A DNA stretch of 64,000 bases from Abyssalbus ytuae (GTDB lineage: Bacteria; Bacteroidota; Bacteroidia; Flavobacteriales; Flavobacteriaceae). The DNA lies in contig NZ_CP094358.1 of NCBI RefSeq assembly GCF_022807975.1, forward strand, positions 3,720,001-3,784,000. Direction: 5' to 3'. Made by a program: the position numbers and the translations under genes. The stretch's first letter is position 1. Every line of letters begins with the position of its first letter. Below the pieces are notes generated by a model. The model made no database searches. It was given only the letters and a program-made list of their open reading frames with translations, and had not been told where the DNA came from. Below, piece by piece: positions 35,208 through 43,664 of this stretch.

Positions 35208-35966
35208 TTATTTTCTGTTAAGTACTTTATATTCTTCATAGCAACTACTAATTGCATCAAGTATTTGAAGGTCGTTTGCTGTTTGTATAAAACTATCGGA
35301 ATAATTGCAATTTCTAAGAATTTCGTCAATATCAACCCTGTCTACCTGCAAAAGGGCCATTAAAGTTTCCCTGTCAAATTTTGAAGCAAGCAGGTCTCTT
35401 ATTTCATCATCCTGTTTCATCTTTCTTAATTTTCGCATCTGGGCGGGTTTGCTTCCAAATAAATTATGTAAAAAGTCGGCAGGGTTAAACAAGGCTCCTA
35501 TGGCTTTTGCAATACCCCGGGGGCTATGGCTACCTGCTTCGTAACCTTTTGGTAAACCTGAAATACTATATCTGGGAGCATCGTTAATAGGAATGTTTTT
35601 AGAGTCTATTTCCAAATAGCCGGTAAGCTGGTAAGGTCTTACCACCACTTCTTCAAGAGCATATGCAAGCTCGGTTAAGCCAACTTTGGTATTCTGAAAC
35701 TTAAACATATCATTGGTTACCCTTACTTTTATAGATTTAAACCCGATAAAAGAAAAATAAAGGGTATCATTCACTCTTGCCGAAATTTCAAATTCCCCTT
35801 TTGGGTTAGTAACAGTACCAATTACCTGGTTGAGGTTTACTATATGAACATTGTCCATAGGTAAATCATTCTCCGCATTTACAACTATTCCGGTTACCAG
35901 ATCTTCTTCCTGGGCCATAATGGTATGGCTTACCAGTGCTATTATTAAAAAAAGTAATCTTTTCAT
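35208..35966 (-). CDS. CarboxypepD-reg-like domain protein, exported
   Basis: This 252-residue protein has a signal peptide (LLFLIIALVSHTIMAQ) and an N-terminal beta-sandwich of the carboxypeptidase-regulatory-like type (about 22-105): VTGIVVNAENDLPMDNVHI, then GEFEISARVNDTLYFSFIGF. The remainder is a charged helical region with no known domain. Such proteins are numerous in Flavobacteriaceae, related to the N-terminal domain of TonB receptors, and of unknown function. It is convergent with trmH. Confidence 0.75.
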   Translation of the reverse strand: MKRLLFLIIALVSHTIMAQEEDLVTGIVVNAENDLPMDNVHIVNLNQVIGTVTNPKGEFEISARVNDTLYFSFIGFKSIKVRVTNDMFKFQNTKVGLTELAYALEEVVVRPYQLTGYLEIDSKNIPINDAPRYSISGLPKGYEAGSHSPRGIAKAIGALFNPADFLHNLFGSKPAQMRKLRKMKQDDEIRDLLASKFDRETLMALLQVDRVDIDEILRNCNYSDSFIQTANDLQILDAISSCYEEYKVLNRK

Positions 35967-36002
35967 ATGTTAAACAGAGGCTAAAAGTAAATAAACTAAA
36001 AC

Positions 36003-36030
36003 AAAAAATGCACCCCCCGGTGCATTTTTT
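36003..36030 (-). terminator. Rho-independent terminator of the DEAD-box helicase gene
   Basis: A perfect 12-bp stem (aaaaaatgcacc/ggtgcatttttt) with a cccc loop, 25 bp past the helicase stop on the minus strand. Being symmetric with T runs on both sides, it can act in both directions. Confidence 0.88.
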
Positions 36031-36054
36031 ATTTTAATATTAACAATTAGAGCA

Positions 36055-37797
36055 TTAAAAATTTCTTTTATTTTTCTTCCTGGAAGAATTACCTTTTTTA
36101 GAACCGAATTTACCTTCGGTTTTAAAGTTTTTGGTATTTCTTTTTCTGTCACTTCTTCTTTTTCTGTCCTTGCCATTGCGACCCCTGTTACTGTTTTCCC
36201 GGGCATTTTTTGAGATTTCGACATTTATATAACGTCCGTCCATCTTAAATTCGGAAAAAGTAGCAAGTATTGCTTCAGTATGGTTAGCATCGGTATTGAA
36301 AAAAGAAAAACTTTCTTTTACGTCAACTTTAAAAATGTCATCCCTGCCAAAATTCATGGTTTCCTTCAGAAAATCTTTTAAGGTTCTCCAGTCATATCCG
36401 TCTCTTTCTCCTACATTAATGAAATAGCGAACGGTACCTTCTGAAGCTGAGAAACTATTAGAAGAGTTGGAACTTTCAGCGTTCAGATCTTTTGCATTTT
36501 TGTAATAGTTTGCAAAACGGCTGAACTCTACCGAAACCATTTTTTTGATAAGATCGTCCCTGTCAATTCCTTTTAACACATCATTTACGGCAGGTAAAAA
36601 ATCGTTTATTTCTTCGTTAATTTCAGTATTTTTTATTTTGCTGGCCAGATGATAAAGCTGAATTTCACAAATTTCTTCGGCATTAGGGATCTTCTTTGCT
36701 TCGAATTTCTTTTTTATAATTCTTTCTATGGCCGAAATTTTTCTCATTTCGCTTTTGGTTACTATTACCATAGAAATTCCTGATTTACCGGCTCTTCCTG
36801 TTCTCCCGCTCCTGTGGTTATAAGTTTCAATTTCGTCGGGAAGCTGATAATTGATCACGTGAGTTACATCGTCCACATCAATTCCTCTTGCTGCCACATC
36901 GGTTGCAACGAGCATTTGAATTTGATTGGTCCTGAAGGCTTTCATAACCATATCGCGCTGGTTCTGGCTGAGGTCGCCATGTAAAGCTGCTGCGTTATAT
37001 CCGTCTTCAATTAATTTTTCTGCAACATTCTGGGTGTCGCGTTTTGTACGGCAAAAAACAACTGAAAAAATATCAGGATTGGCATCAGCAAGACGTTTAA
37101 GAGCAAGGTAACGCTCCCTTCCGCTCACTACGTAATATTCGTGTTGCACGTTTTCGGATCCCGAATTTTTTGTCCCTACGGTTATTTCCATGGGGGTGTG
37201 CATAAATTGTTTGGCTATTCTGGCCACTTCCTTGGGCATTGTAGCCGAAAAAAGCCAGGTAAACTTCTCTTCGGGGGTATGAGATAGTATGGAGTTGATA
37301 TCTTCATAAAATCCCATATTTAACATTTCATCGGCTTCATCAAGAATGCAGTATTCAATTTTGGAAATATCAACCATTTTCCTGTTAATCATGTCCTGCA
37401 TTCGTCCGGGTGTAGCCACCACAATCTGGGCTCCTTTTTTTATCTGGCTTGCCTGCTCGGTTATGCTTGCACCTCCGTAAATAGCCACTATATTAAGGCC
37501 TTTTACATATTTAGCATAATTTTTTAACTCGTTGGCAATTTGTAAACACAGCTCACGTGTGGGCGATAATATAAGCCCTTGTGTAGTCCGGCTGTCGGGA
37601 TATATTTTTTGAATTAACGGAAACCCGAACGCAGCTGTTTTACCTGTTCCTGTCTGTGCCAACGCAACCAGGTCGGTATCATTGGCTAATAGGACCGGAA
37701 TAGCTTCTTCCTGTACCTCCGAAGGTGTTTCAAAGCCCATGTCTTTGATGGCATTTAACAGCTGTTCGTTCAGTCCTAATTCTTTAAATTTATTCAT
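36055..37797 (-). CDS. DEAD-box RNA helicase (DeaD/CsdA-DbpA like)
   Basis: This 580-residue ATP-dependent RNA helicase shows the full motif set: ALAQTGTGKTAAF (I), PTRELC (Ia), DEAD (II), FSATMP (III), VATDVAARGIDVDDV (V) and HRSGRTGRAGK (VI). A DbpA-type RNA-binding domain follows (about 455-540, RYFINVGERDGYDW), then an Arg/Lys/Asn-rich tail (RNGKDRKRRSDRKRN). The start at 37797 (MNKFKELGL) is preferred to 37821 because it gives the usual Q-motif spacing. A TACCTTTG -7-like box lies upstream (37826-37819). Its likely roles are ribosome assembly and cold adaptation. Confidence 0.92.
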   Translation of the reverse strand: MNKFKELGLNEQLLNAIKDMGFETPSEVQEEAIPVLLANDTDLVALAQTGTGKTAAFGFPLIQKIYPDSRTTQGLILSPTRELCLQIANELKNYAKYVKGLNIVAIYGGASITEQASQIKKGAQIVVATPGRMQDMINRKMVDISKIEYCILDEADEMLNMGFYEDINSILSHTPEEKFTWLFSATMPKEVARIAKQFMHTPMEITVGTKNSGSENVQHEYYVVSGRERYLALKRLADANPDIFSVVFCRTKRDTQNVAEKLIEDGYNAAALHGDLSQNQRDMVMKAFRTNQIQMLVATDVAARGIDVDDVTHVINYQLPDEIETYNHRSGRTGRAGKSGISMVIVTKSEMRKISAIERIIKKKFEAKKIPNAEEICEIQLYHLASKIKNTEINEEINDFLPAVNDVLKGIDRDDLIKKMVSVEFSRFANYYKNAKDLNAESSNSSNSFSASEGTVRYFINVGERDGYDWRTLKDFLKETMNFGRDDIFKVDVKESFSFFNTDANHTEAILATFSEFKMDGRYINVEISKNARENSNRGRNGKDRKRRSDRKRNTKNFKTEGKFGSKKGNSSRKKNKRNF

Positions 37798-37914
37798 ATA
37801 CTTATTTAAAATTGGGCGCAAAGGTAATGTTAATAATCTACAATATTGAAAATTAATTTAATATTTGTTTTTATTCTTTGCTGATAATGAGAAGTTTAGT
37901 GGATTGTAAGATTT

Positions 37915-38493
37915 TTATTTAATGTCATTGAGAAATGTAATGAGTTTTTTCATTGCTTTTCCCCTGTGACTTATTTTGTTTTTTATTTTCAGGGGTAATT
38001 GGGCAAAAGTGAGGTCGTATCCTTCCGGAATGAACACAGGGTCATAACCAAAACCGTTTTTCCCTCTTTTTTCCATAATTATTTCGCCTTTTATCACACC
38101 TTCAAAAAGATGTGTTTTTCCGTTTAAAATTAAACATATTACTGTAATAAACCTGGCTTTACGATTGTTTATGCTTTTTAAGTTAAGCAGTAATTTTTTT
38201 ATGTTGTCTTCGGAGTTTTTTTGATTGCCTGCGTACCGGGCAGAATATACACCTGGTTCATTATTAAGGCTTTCTACCTCAAGGCCGGTATCATCGGCAA
38301 AACAATTGAGTTTGTATTTGTTATAAATGTAGGTTGCTTTTTGAATGGCATTTTCCTGTATAGTATCTGAGGTTTCAGGAATGTCTTCATAACACCTGAT
38401 ATCATCCAGGTTTAACATTTCAAAATTTTCAGGGATCAGTGCTTTTACTTCCTTAAATTTATTTTTATTGTGGGTGGCAAAAATTAGTTTCAT
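37915..38493 (-). CDS. rdgB: Non-canonical purine NTP pyrophosphatase (RdgB/HAM1 family)
   Basis: This 192-residue housecleaning enzyme hydrolyses dITP, ITP and XTP to monophosphates. Family motifs are [13 protein letters not shown] (N-terminus), [12 protein letters not shown] (metal site), [25 protein letters not shown] and [10 protein letters not shown] (C-terminus). Its length is normal. A TACCTTTG (38517-38510 on the minus strand) just upstream of the ATG is a probable -7 box. It diverges from the hexosaminidase gene. Confidence 0.95.
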   Translation of the reverse strand: MKLIFATHNKNKFKEVKALIPENFEMLNLDDIRCYEDIPETSDTIQENAIQKATYIYNKYKLNCFADDTGLEVESLNNEPGVYSARYAGNQKNSEDNIKKLLLNLKSINNRKARFITVICLILNGKTHLFEGVIKGEIIMEKRGKNGFGYDPVFIPEGYDLTFAQLPLKIKNKISHRGKAMKKLITFLNDIK

Positions 38494-38606
38494 TGTGTTT
38501 TTATTGCGCCAAAGGTAAGAAGCAAAAAATAATTAATTAGCGGGGCATGCTAAAAACATATAACATAAATAATTATATTAGCGTTTTTACCAATCAAATA
38601 TTGAAT

Positions 38607-40157
38607 ATGAAATCAACCGCCTTTTTAGTTTTGTCTTTTTTTCTGTTATTAAATCTTTCAGCATGTAAAAAAGAAAAAGCAGTAATTAAAATTCCGCCCC
38701 AACCTATAGATATTTCACTCACAAGTATTATTCCGGTACCTGTTTCACTGGAAGCGTCAAACAGCTCATTAGCAATTACGCCGGGAACCACAATTTTTGT
38801 GGATAGCACTTCTAAAGAATTATATGCCATAGGTAAATTGCTGAAAAGTTATTTAAGTGACAGCATTCATGTTGAGGCTTTTTCGGGAAGTAAACAATAC
38901 GGGAATATTTATTTGACACTTGCCGATTCCATAGAACATAAGGAAGGATATATACTTAATATTAACGAAGACTACGTAGAGCTTACGGCAAACCAACCTG
39001 AAGGGGTTTTCAGGGGTGTGCAAACGATAAGGCAATTATTACCTGTTAAAATCAACGATTCGGTTCAGCACATAGGGACCGGTAGAATAACTGACTACCC
39101 CAATTATGAATACAGGGGGGCAATGCTGGATGTTGCCAGGCATTTTTTTAGTGTGGAAGATGTTAAAACATTCATAGACTGGCTGGCATATTATAAAATG
39201 AATATTTTACATCTTCACCTTACCGATGACCAGGGATGGAGGATAGAAATAAAATCATGGCCAAATTTAACTGCTCATGGGGGTCAAACTGCGGTTGGCG
39301 GAGGAAAAGGTGGTTTTTTTACGCAAGAAGATTATAAGGAAATAATAAAATATGCTGAAGAAAGGTATATTACTATTGTTCCGGAAGTTGATATGCCGGG
39401 GCACACAAATGCAGCACTCTCATCATATGCTGAACTGAATTGTGACGGTAAAGCTCCTGAAATGTATACAAAAATGAAAGTAGGGTTTAGTACTCTCTGT
39501 ACAGATAAGGATATAACTTATAAATTTTTAGATGATGTAATTGGAGAAATTGCTTCAATAACACCCGGGCCATACTTTCATATTGGTGGGGATGAATCTC
39601 ATGCTACAAAACTGAAAGATTACATATTTTTTATTAATAAGGCACAGGATATAGTTCATAAACATGGTAAACGGGTAATAGGCTGGGATGAAATTACCCA
39701 TGCCACTTTAAAAGAAAATACCGTCGTGCAATACTGGAATAAGGCTGAGAATACGGTAAAAGGGGTTGAACAGGGGGCAAAAGTAATTATGTCTCCGGCA
39801 CCTAAGGCGTACCTTGATATGAAATATAATAAAGAAACCGAATTAGGTTTGGGATGGGCCGGTTATATTGAAGTTGATACGGCTTATATATGGAATCCTG
39901 CTAAACTGGAACCAGAGATAAAAAGAGACAATATTTTAGGTCTTGAAGCACCTTTGTGGTCTGAAACTGTAACCAATATTGAAGAGGTGGGCTATATGGT
40001 TTTTCCGAGACTTGCAGGTTATGCAGAAATAGGTTGGAGCCAGGACTCTTTAAGAAACTGGGATGAATATAAGTTAAGACTGGCAAAACATGCAGATAGA
40101 CTGAAAGCTCTGAAAATAAATTACTACAAATCGGAGAAAATTCCATGGGAAGATTAA
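38607..40157 (+). CDS. GH20 beta-N-acetylhexosaminidase lipoprotein
   Basis: The 516-residue protein starts at the ATG 38607, which gives a clean lipoprotein signal (FLLLNLSACKK); the 20 residues that the open frame adds upstream are not signal-like. A GH20b domain (about 40-155) precedes the TIM barrel (RGAMLDVARHFFS onwards). Catalytic D329-E330 lie in HIGGDESHA, where Asp orients the substrate acetamido group and Glu is the acid. LHLTDDQGWRIEIK (substrate site) and EVDMPGHTNAAL are family motifs. It releases terminal GlcNAc or GalNAc, from chitin or glycoprotein glycans, on the periplasmic side. The product could feed the GlcNAc-kinase-like protein at 29863. Confidence 0.93.
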   Translation: MKSTAFLVLSFFLLLNLSACKKEKAVIKIPPQPIDISLTSIIPVPVSLEASNSSLAITPGTTIFVDSTSKELYAIGKLLKSYLSDSIHVEAFSGSKQYGNIYLTLADSIEHKEGYILNINEDYVELTANQPEGVFRGVQTIRQLLPVKINDSVQHIGTGRITDYPNYEYRGAMLDVARHFFSVEDVKTFIDWLAYYKMNILHLHLTDDQGWRIEIKSWPNLTAHGGQTAVGGGKGGFFTQEDYKEIIKYAEERYITIVPEVDMPGHTNAALSSYAELNCDGKAPEMYTKMKVGFSTLCTDKDITYKFLDDVIGEIASITPGPYFHIGGDESHATKLKDYIFFINKAQDIVHKHGKRVIGWDEITHATLKENTVVQYWNKAENTVKGVEQGAKVIMSPAPKAYLDMKYNKETELGLGWAGYIEVDTAYIWNPAKLEPEIKRDNILGLEAPLWSETVTNIEEVGYMVFPRLAGYAEIGWSQDSLRNWDEYKLRLAKHADRLKALKINYYKSEKIPWED

Positions 40158-40212
40158 AATAAAGTTGTTGCCATACTTATCGTATTAAAAACATTTAGTA
40201 CTTTCGTTCTTA

Positions 40213-40288
40213 TACTCGGGGTGTTCAATGTGTTGGGCTGAGATTATACCCGTAAACCTGATCTGGATAATTCCAGCGTAGGAAAGTA
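40213..40288 (+). promoter_or_regulatory. TPP (thiamin pyrophosphate) riboswitch
   Basis: The conserved aptamer core is plain. The segment actcggggtg is followed by CTGAGA (40238-40243), a tacccg strand, ACCTGATCTGGATAAT and CCAGCGTAGG (40273-40282). P1 is short (tact with agta), and a longer competing pairing exists between tactttc (40199-40205) and gaaagta (40282-40288). A small hairpin (cacatt-atg-aatgtg, 40300-40314) follows, but no classical terminator is visible, so control may be at translation or by another route. It lies 85 bp upstream of the methyltransferase ATG at 40374. Confidence 0.93.
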
Positions 40289-40373
40289 AAATCTGCTTTC
40301 ACATTATGAATGTGTTCCATCCTATCTGTTTTTAGAAAGTCAGGTTGTTTTTAGTAATTTAAAAATACCTGGA

Positions 40374-41099
40374 ATGAGCAATTTACAAAAGCAAAAATTT
40401 GACCTTGTCACCCAAAATTTGAAAAAGTGGCAGGGTAGGGACGAATGGTTTTTTAACCGTGAACATACCGATACTTATGAACTATGGTACGAAGGAAGAT
40501 ACAAGAGGGCAGAAGTGTGGCAAAAAAAAGTACTGGCATCTTTAATTAAAAAAGATTCACGTGTAAAAACTTTACTGGAATTCGGATGTGGTACTACACG
40601 TTTTACCCGCTGGTGGAAAGAAATAGGCATAGAAGCCTGCGGTGGCGATATTTCACCTTTTATGCTGGGGCAGGGAGTTCATTTGTTTGACGGAGACCTT
40701 GTTTTAGCCGATTCTCATCATATGCCGTTTAAAGATGGCTCTTTTGATGCTCTTGCTTTCATTACAACTTTTGAATACTATAAAGATCCTGTTAAAGTGA
40801 TACAGGAAGCAGTGCGAGTGGGCAAATACGGGGTTATTTTTGGTATGATGAACCGAAATTCGCCTAAACTGGTTCGAAGAAGGGTACAGCAGGCTTTTGG
40901 CAAAAACCCGTTTTATGTAACTGCCACTTTTTATTCCCCAAAAACTTTAATAGCTGTTATAGATAAAGCCTTAAAAGGCAGGGATTATACAATTAAATGG
41001 ACAACCACCGGCCTGCCAAAATGGTTTCCTGTACAGCAATGGGATATGGCTTATGGCGATTTTTTTGGTTTGCATGTAAGGCTAAATGATGTGGAATGA
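40374..41099 (+). CDS. SAM-dependent methyltransferase, first gene of the TPP-riboswitch cassette
   Basis: This 241-residue class I methyltransferase has motif I in TLLEFGCGTTRFTRWW, an acidic end to strand 2 (CGGDIS), and the post-core LVLADSHHMPFKDGSFDALAFI (represented by ADSHHMPF and SFDALAF), like UbiE/Methyltransf_11 enzymes. An N-terminal helical region rich in Trp and Tyr (WQGRDEWFFNREHTDTYELWYEG, in part) may be the substrate lid. It is the first gene behind the TPP riboswitch and overlaps the next by ATGA. No standard thiamin pathway step uses such an enzyme, so the substrate is unknown. A Trm112-like protein is encoded three genes downstream. Confidence 0.8.
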   Translation: MSNLQKQKFDLVTQNLKKWQGRDEWFFNREHTDTYELWYEGRYKRAEVWQKKVLASLIKKDSRVKTLLEFGCGTTRFTRWWKEIGIEACGGDISPFMLGQGVHLFDGDLVLADSHHMPFKDGSFDALAFITTFEYYKDPVKVIQEAVRVGKYGVIFGMMNRNSPKLVRRRVQQAFGKNPFYVTATFYSPKTLIAVIDKALKGRDYTIKWTTTGLPKWFPVQQWDMAYGDFFGLHVRLNDVE

Positions 41100-42160
41100 G
41101 TGCTTTTAAAGATAATTCCGGAAAAATATCGGCTTCTACCTTCAAAGAAACTCTTTTTCCAAAATGCGGCTATAAAAGAAAAGAAGTATTAACCGGACCT
41201 GAATTTGGGGTAGATACTGCAGTGATTGATATTGGAAATAATATGGCAATGGCAGTTTCAAGTGACCCTTTGTCGTTAATACCTTCGTTGGGTTTACAGG
41301 AGTCTGCATGGTTATCAGTTCATTTATTGGCTAATGACATGGCTACAACAGGTTTTGCGCCTATGTATGCTCAATTTGTGCTTAATCTTCCTGCAAGCCT
41401 GTCACTTCCTGATTTTGAAGAGTATTGGGCGTATATACATCAATATTGTAAAGATATTGGTGTGGCAATCACAGGGGGGCATACCTGTCAGATAGAAGGA
41501 CAGAATTCAACTGTTTCTGGTGGCGGAACCATGTTTCTGACAGCACCAAAGGGTCAAATAATTACCAGTAACGGGGCACAACCCGGAGATTTAATTGTTG
41601 TAACCAAAGAAACTGCCTTGGTATCCTCTTCAATTTTGGCAATGAGTTTTCCTGAAACAGTTAAGAAAGAATTAGGAAAAGAAAGTTTGGAAACAGCAAT
41701 TGAAAACTTTTATCATACCTCTTCTTTGCATGATGCTTTGTGTGCCGCCCATGTTTTGCAACCTAACAGTGAGCTTAAAGCAATGCACGATGTTACTGAA
41801 GGTGGGATTATAGGAGCTATTTGTGAAGTGGCACGGGCTTCTGATTGTGGCTTTAAAATTTATGATGAGTTGATTCCCATTGGGGAAGTTCAAAAACAAA
41901 TAACCCGTTTCTTTAAAATAGATCACCGCTATAGCGTGGGAGCCGGATCAATGATAATGATAATTAAAAAGGGGAGCGAAGATAAATTAGTTAATCACCT
42001 GGCAGATAAAAATGTAAAAGCCACTTTAGTAGGTAAAATGACTACAAAAAATAAAGGATACAGGATCATTGAAGAAGATGAAGAAAAAGTGATCGATTTT
42101 AATGGTACCGATCCTTATTGGGAAGCTTTTTTTAGTGCTTATAAAAAAGGATTAAAATGA
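41096..42160 (+). CDS. AIR synthase-related (HypE/ThiL-fold) protein
   Basis: This 354-residue protein has the two-domain AIR-synthase (PurM) fold. The N-terminal ATP domain contains FGVDTAVIDIGN and LLANDMATTGFAP, and GVAITGGHTCQIEG fits HypE/SelD-like relatives. The C-terminal domain contains MHDVTEGGIIGAICEVA and YSVGAGSMIMII. Relatives transfer phosphate to a carboxamide, thiamin phosphate or selenide. The C-terminus lacks the HypE Pro-Arg-Ile-Cys tail, so it is not a hydrogenase maturation factor. ThiL, the thiamin-monophosphate kinase, is the closest functional fit with the TPP riboswitch, though the motifs are not classical ThiL. ATGA overlaps join it on both sides. Confidence 0.75.
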   Translation: MSAFKDNSGKISASTFKETLFPKCGYKRKEVLTGPEFGVDTAVIDIGNNMAMAVSSDPLSLIPSLGLQESAWLSVHLLANDMATTGFAPMYAQFVLNLPASLSLPDFEEYWAYIHQYCKDIGVAITGGHTCQIEGQNSTVSGGGTMFLTAPKGQIITSNGAQPGDLIVVTKETALVSSSILAMSFPETVKKELGKESLETAIENFYHTSSLHDALCAAHVLQPNSELKAMHDVTEGGIIGAICEVARASDCGFKIYDELIPIGEVQKQITRFFKIDHRYSVGAGSMIMIIKKGSEDKLVNHLADKNVKATLVGKMTTKNKGYRIIEEDEEKVIDFNGTDPYWEAFFSAYKKGLK

Positions 42161-42807
42161 TAAAGAACGCATTAAAAATAGGCGGGGTATATTTAGTGAT
42201 TGATCCCTCTTTGCAAAAGGAGCTCCTGCTGGAAAAACTGATTTTGGCATTAGAAGGTGGAGTTTCAATGGTTCAGGTATGGAATAACTGGAGTGTGAAT
42301 TTCACCAAAAAAGAAAAGGAACAACTCATTGTTTCAATCCACCGGGTAACCCAAAAATTTAATGTACCACTGTTAATAAACCAGGAATGGAAGTTATTGA
42401 AAAATACAGGTATGGAAGGTATTCATTTTGATGATATTCCGCAAAATTTCGATAGGATTAAAAGTGAAATTAAAAAACCTTTCATAGCTGGTATAACATG
42501 CTCTAACAATTTGGAAACTATTCAATGGGCCGAAACGAATAATCTTGACTATGTGTCGTTTTGTTCCGTTTACCCTTCCGCATCGGTCTCATCCTGCGAA
42601 ATTGTAAAGGAAGAAACCATTATAAAGGCAAGACAGATAACCCAAATGCCAGTTTTTTTATCGGGAGGCATAAATATTCAAAATATTGAGAAATTAAATA
42701 AATACGATTTTCAGGGTGTAGCAGTTATATCGGGAATATTAAACTCGGAATCCCCCAAACAATCGGCAAGTGATTATAATAAAAACTTAAAAGATATTTT
42801 AAAATGA
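42157..42807 (+). CDS. ThiE-fold protein, divergent from thiamin phosphate synthase
   Basis: This 216-residue TIM-barrel protein has the overall order of ThiE (GGVYLVIDP, EGGVSMVQVW, GMEGIHF, DYVSFCSVYPSAS, PVFLSGGI, GVAVISGIL). The functional residues of standard ThiE do not align: QxREK is VQVWNN here, the ND pair of the pyrophosphate site reads NQ, and the PTxTK segment is PSASVSS. These positions bind HMP-pyrophosphate and magnesium in known enzymes. So it is either a ThiE with a changed substrate, or a non-catalytic barrel. ATGA overlaps link it to both neighbours, under the TPP riboswitch. My comparison is by eye. Confidence 0.72.
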   Translation: MIKNALKIGGVYLVIDPSLQKELLLEKLILALEGGVSMVQVWNNWSVNFTKKEKEQLIVSIHRVTQKFNVPLLINQEWKLLKNTGMEGIHFDDIPQNFDRIKSEIKKPFIAGITCSNNLETIQWAETNNLDYVSFCSVYPSASVSSCEIVKEETIIKARQITQMPVFLSGGINIQNIEKLNKYDFQGVAVISGILNSESPKQSASDYNKNLKDILK

Positions 42808-43076
42808 AAAAATCCTTTCTTCAAAAACTATGTTGTCCTATAGATAAACATGAATTGGAAATAAGAATATTTCTTCAGGATGAAAAAGAAAACATAATCG
42901 AAGGGTTACTTACCTGTCCATCCTGTAAAAGATATTATCCGGTAATTTATGGCATCCCAATTATGACCCCGGATGAATACAGGGAGAAATCTTTGGAGGA
43001 ACCATTGCTAAAAAAATGGGGCGTACAGGTTCAGGAAGAATTGAAAAAAACTCATATTACTCTTTTAGAAAAATAG
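42804..43076 (+). CDS. Trm112-like zinc-ribbon protein
   Basis: This 90-residue protein resembles the Trm112/UPF0434 family, which pairs a small zinc ribbon with a hydrophobic surface. The first metal knuckle is KLCCPIDKHEL, and the second is LTCPSCKRYYPVIYGIPIM; the last part, RxYPVxxGIP, is the classic motif. The first knuckle has CCPID rather than CPxC, so one ligand may differ. In eukaryotes and archaea Trm112 activates several methyltransferases by covering a hydrophobic edge. Encoded with a methyltransferase under one riboswitch, it may be its partner. It starts inside the previous gene (ATGA) and ends 9 bp from convergent rlmH. Confidence 0.75.
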   Translation: MKKSFLQKLCCPIDKHELEIRIFLQDEKENIIEGLLTCPSCKRYYPVIYGIPIMTPDEYREKSLEEPLLKKWGVQVQEELKKTHITLLEK

Positions 43077-43085
43077 TGGTGTTTT

Positions 43086-43559
43086 TTACCTGTGGTGATA
43101 AGGTTCATTTCTTAAAATGGTAAATCCCCTGTAAAGTTGTTCAACAAAAAATAAACGTACCATCTGATGGGAAAATGTCATTTTTGACAGTGATATTTTC
43201 CCGCTACTCTTTTTATATACTTCATCAGAAAAGCCGTAAGGCCCGCCAATAACAAACACAAGTTGCTTTGCCCCCGAGTTCATTTTTTTTTGTAAGTAAC
43301 CCGAAAACTCTTCCGAAGTATATTGTTTGCCTTTTTCATCAAGTAAAATTAATACATCGGCAGACTGTATTTTTTTCAAAATTAATTCTCCTTCCTTTTC
43401 TTTTTGTTGGGCTTCACTTAAGTTTTTTGCATTCTTTATATCAGGAAGTATTTCTAAATTAAAATTAATATAAAACCCCAGTCTTTTAATGTATTCATCA
43501 ATAAGCTTTTGTAAGCTCTCATTATCCGTTTTACCTACAGCAAGAAGTTTAATATTCAT
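43086..43559 (-). CDS. rlmH: 23S rRNA pseudouridine-1915 N3-methyltransferase RlmH
   Basis: This 157-residue SPOUT methyltransferase of standard family length starts at 43559 (MNIKLLAVGKT); the further 14 codons upstream are not conserved-looking. Motifs are LILLDEKGKQYTSEEF, FVIGGPYGFSDEVY and the knot MTFSHQMVRLFFVEQLYRGFTI (in part). The terminal YHR is the usual ending of RlmH. It methylates pseudouridine 1915 in helix 69 of 23S rRNA on the 70S ribosome. It converges with the Trm112-like gene and diverges from nadC. Confidence 0.96.
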   Translation of the reverse strand: MNIKLLAVGKTDNESLQKLIDEYIKRLGFYINFNLEILPDIKNAKNLSEAQQKEKEGELILKKIQSADVLILLDEKGKQYTSEEFSGYLQKKMNSGAKQLVFVIGGPYGFSDEVYKKSSGKISLSKMTFSHQMVRLFFVEQLYRGFTILRNEPYHHR

Positions 43560-43664
43560 TTTGTAAAAGTATGAAATATCAAATTTAAGCCGAAAGATCA
43601 ATATATCATTGAATAGAAGGAATCTAAAAAACTATTTTAATAAATTAGCAAAAAAACATATTTC

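Noticed and set aside
40199-40206. TACTTTCG as the promoter -7 box of the riboswitch cassette
   Set aside because: It matches TAnnTTTG imperfectly, has no -33 TTG at proper spacing, and may itself be part of the riboswitch pairing.
41096-42160. HypE hydrogenase maturation factor
   Set aside because: The C-terminus lacks the essential terminal Cys motif, and no hydrogenase genes are nearby.
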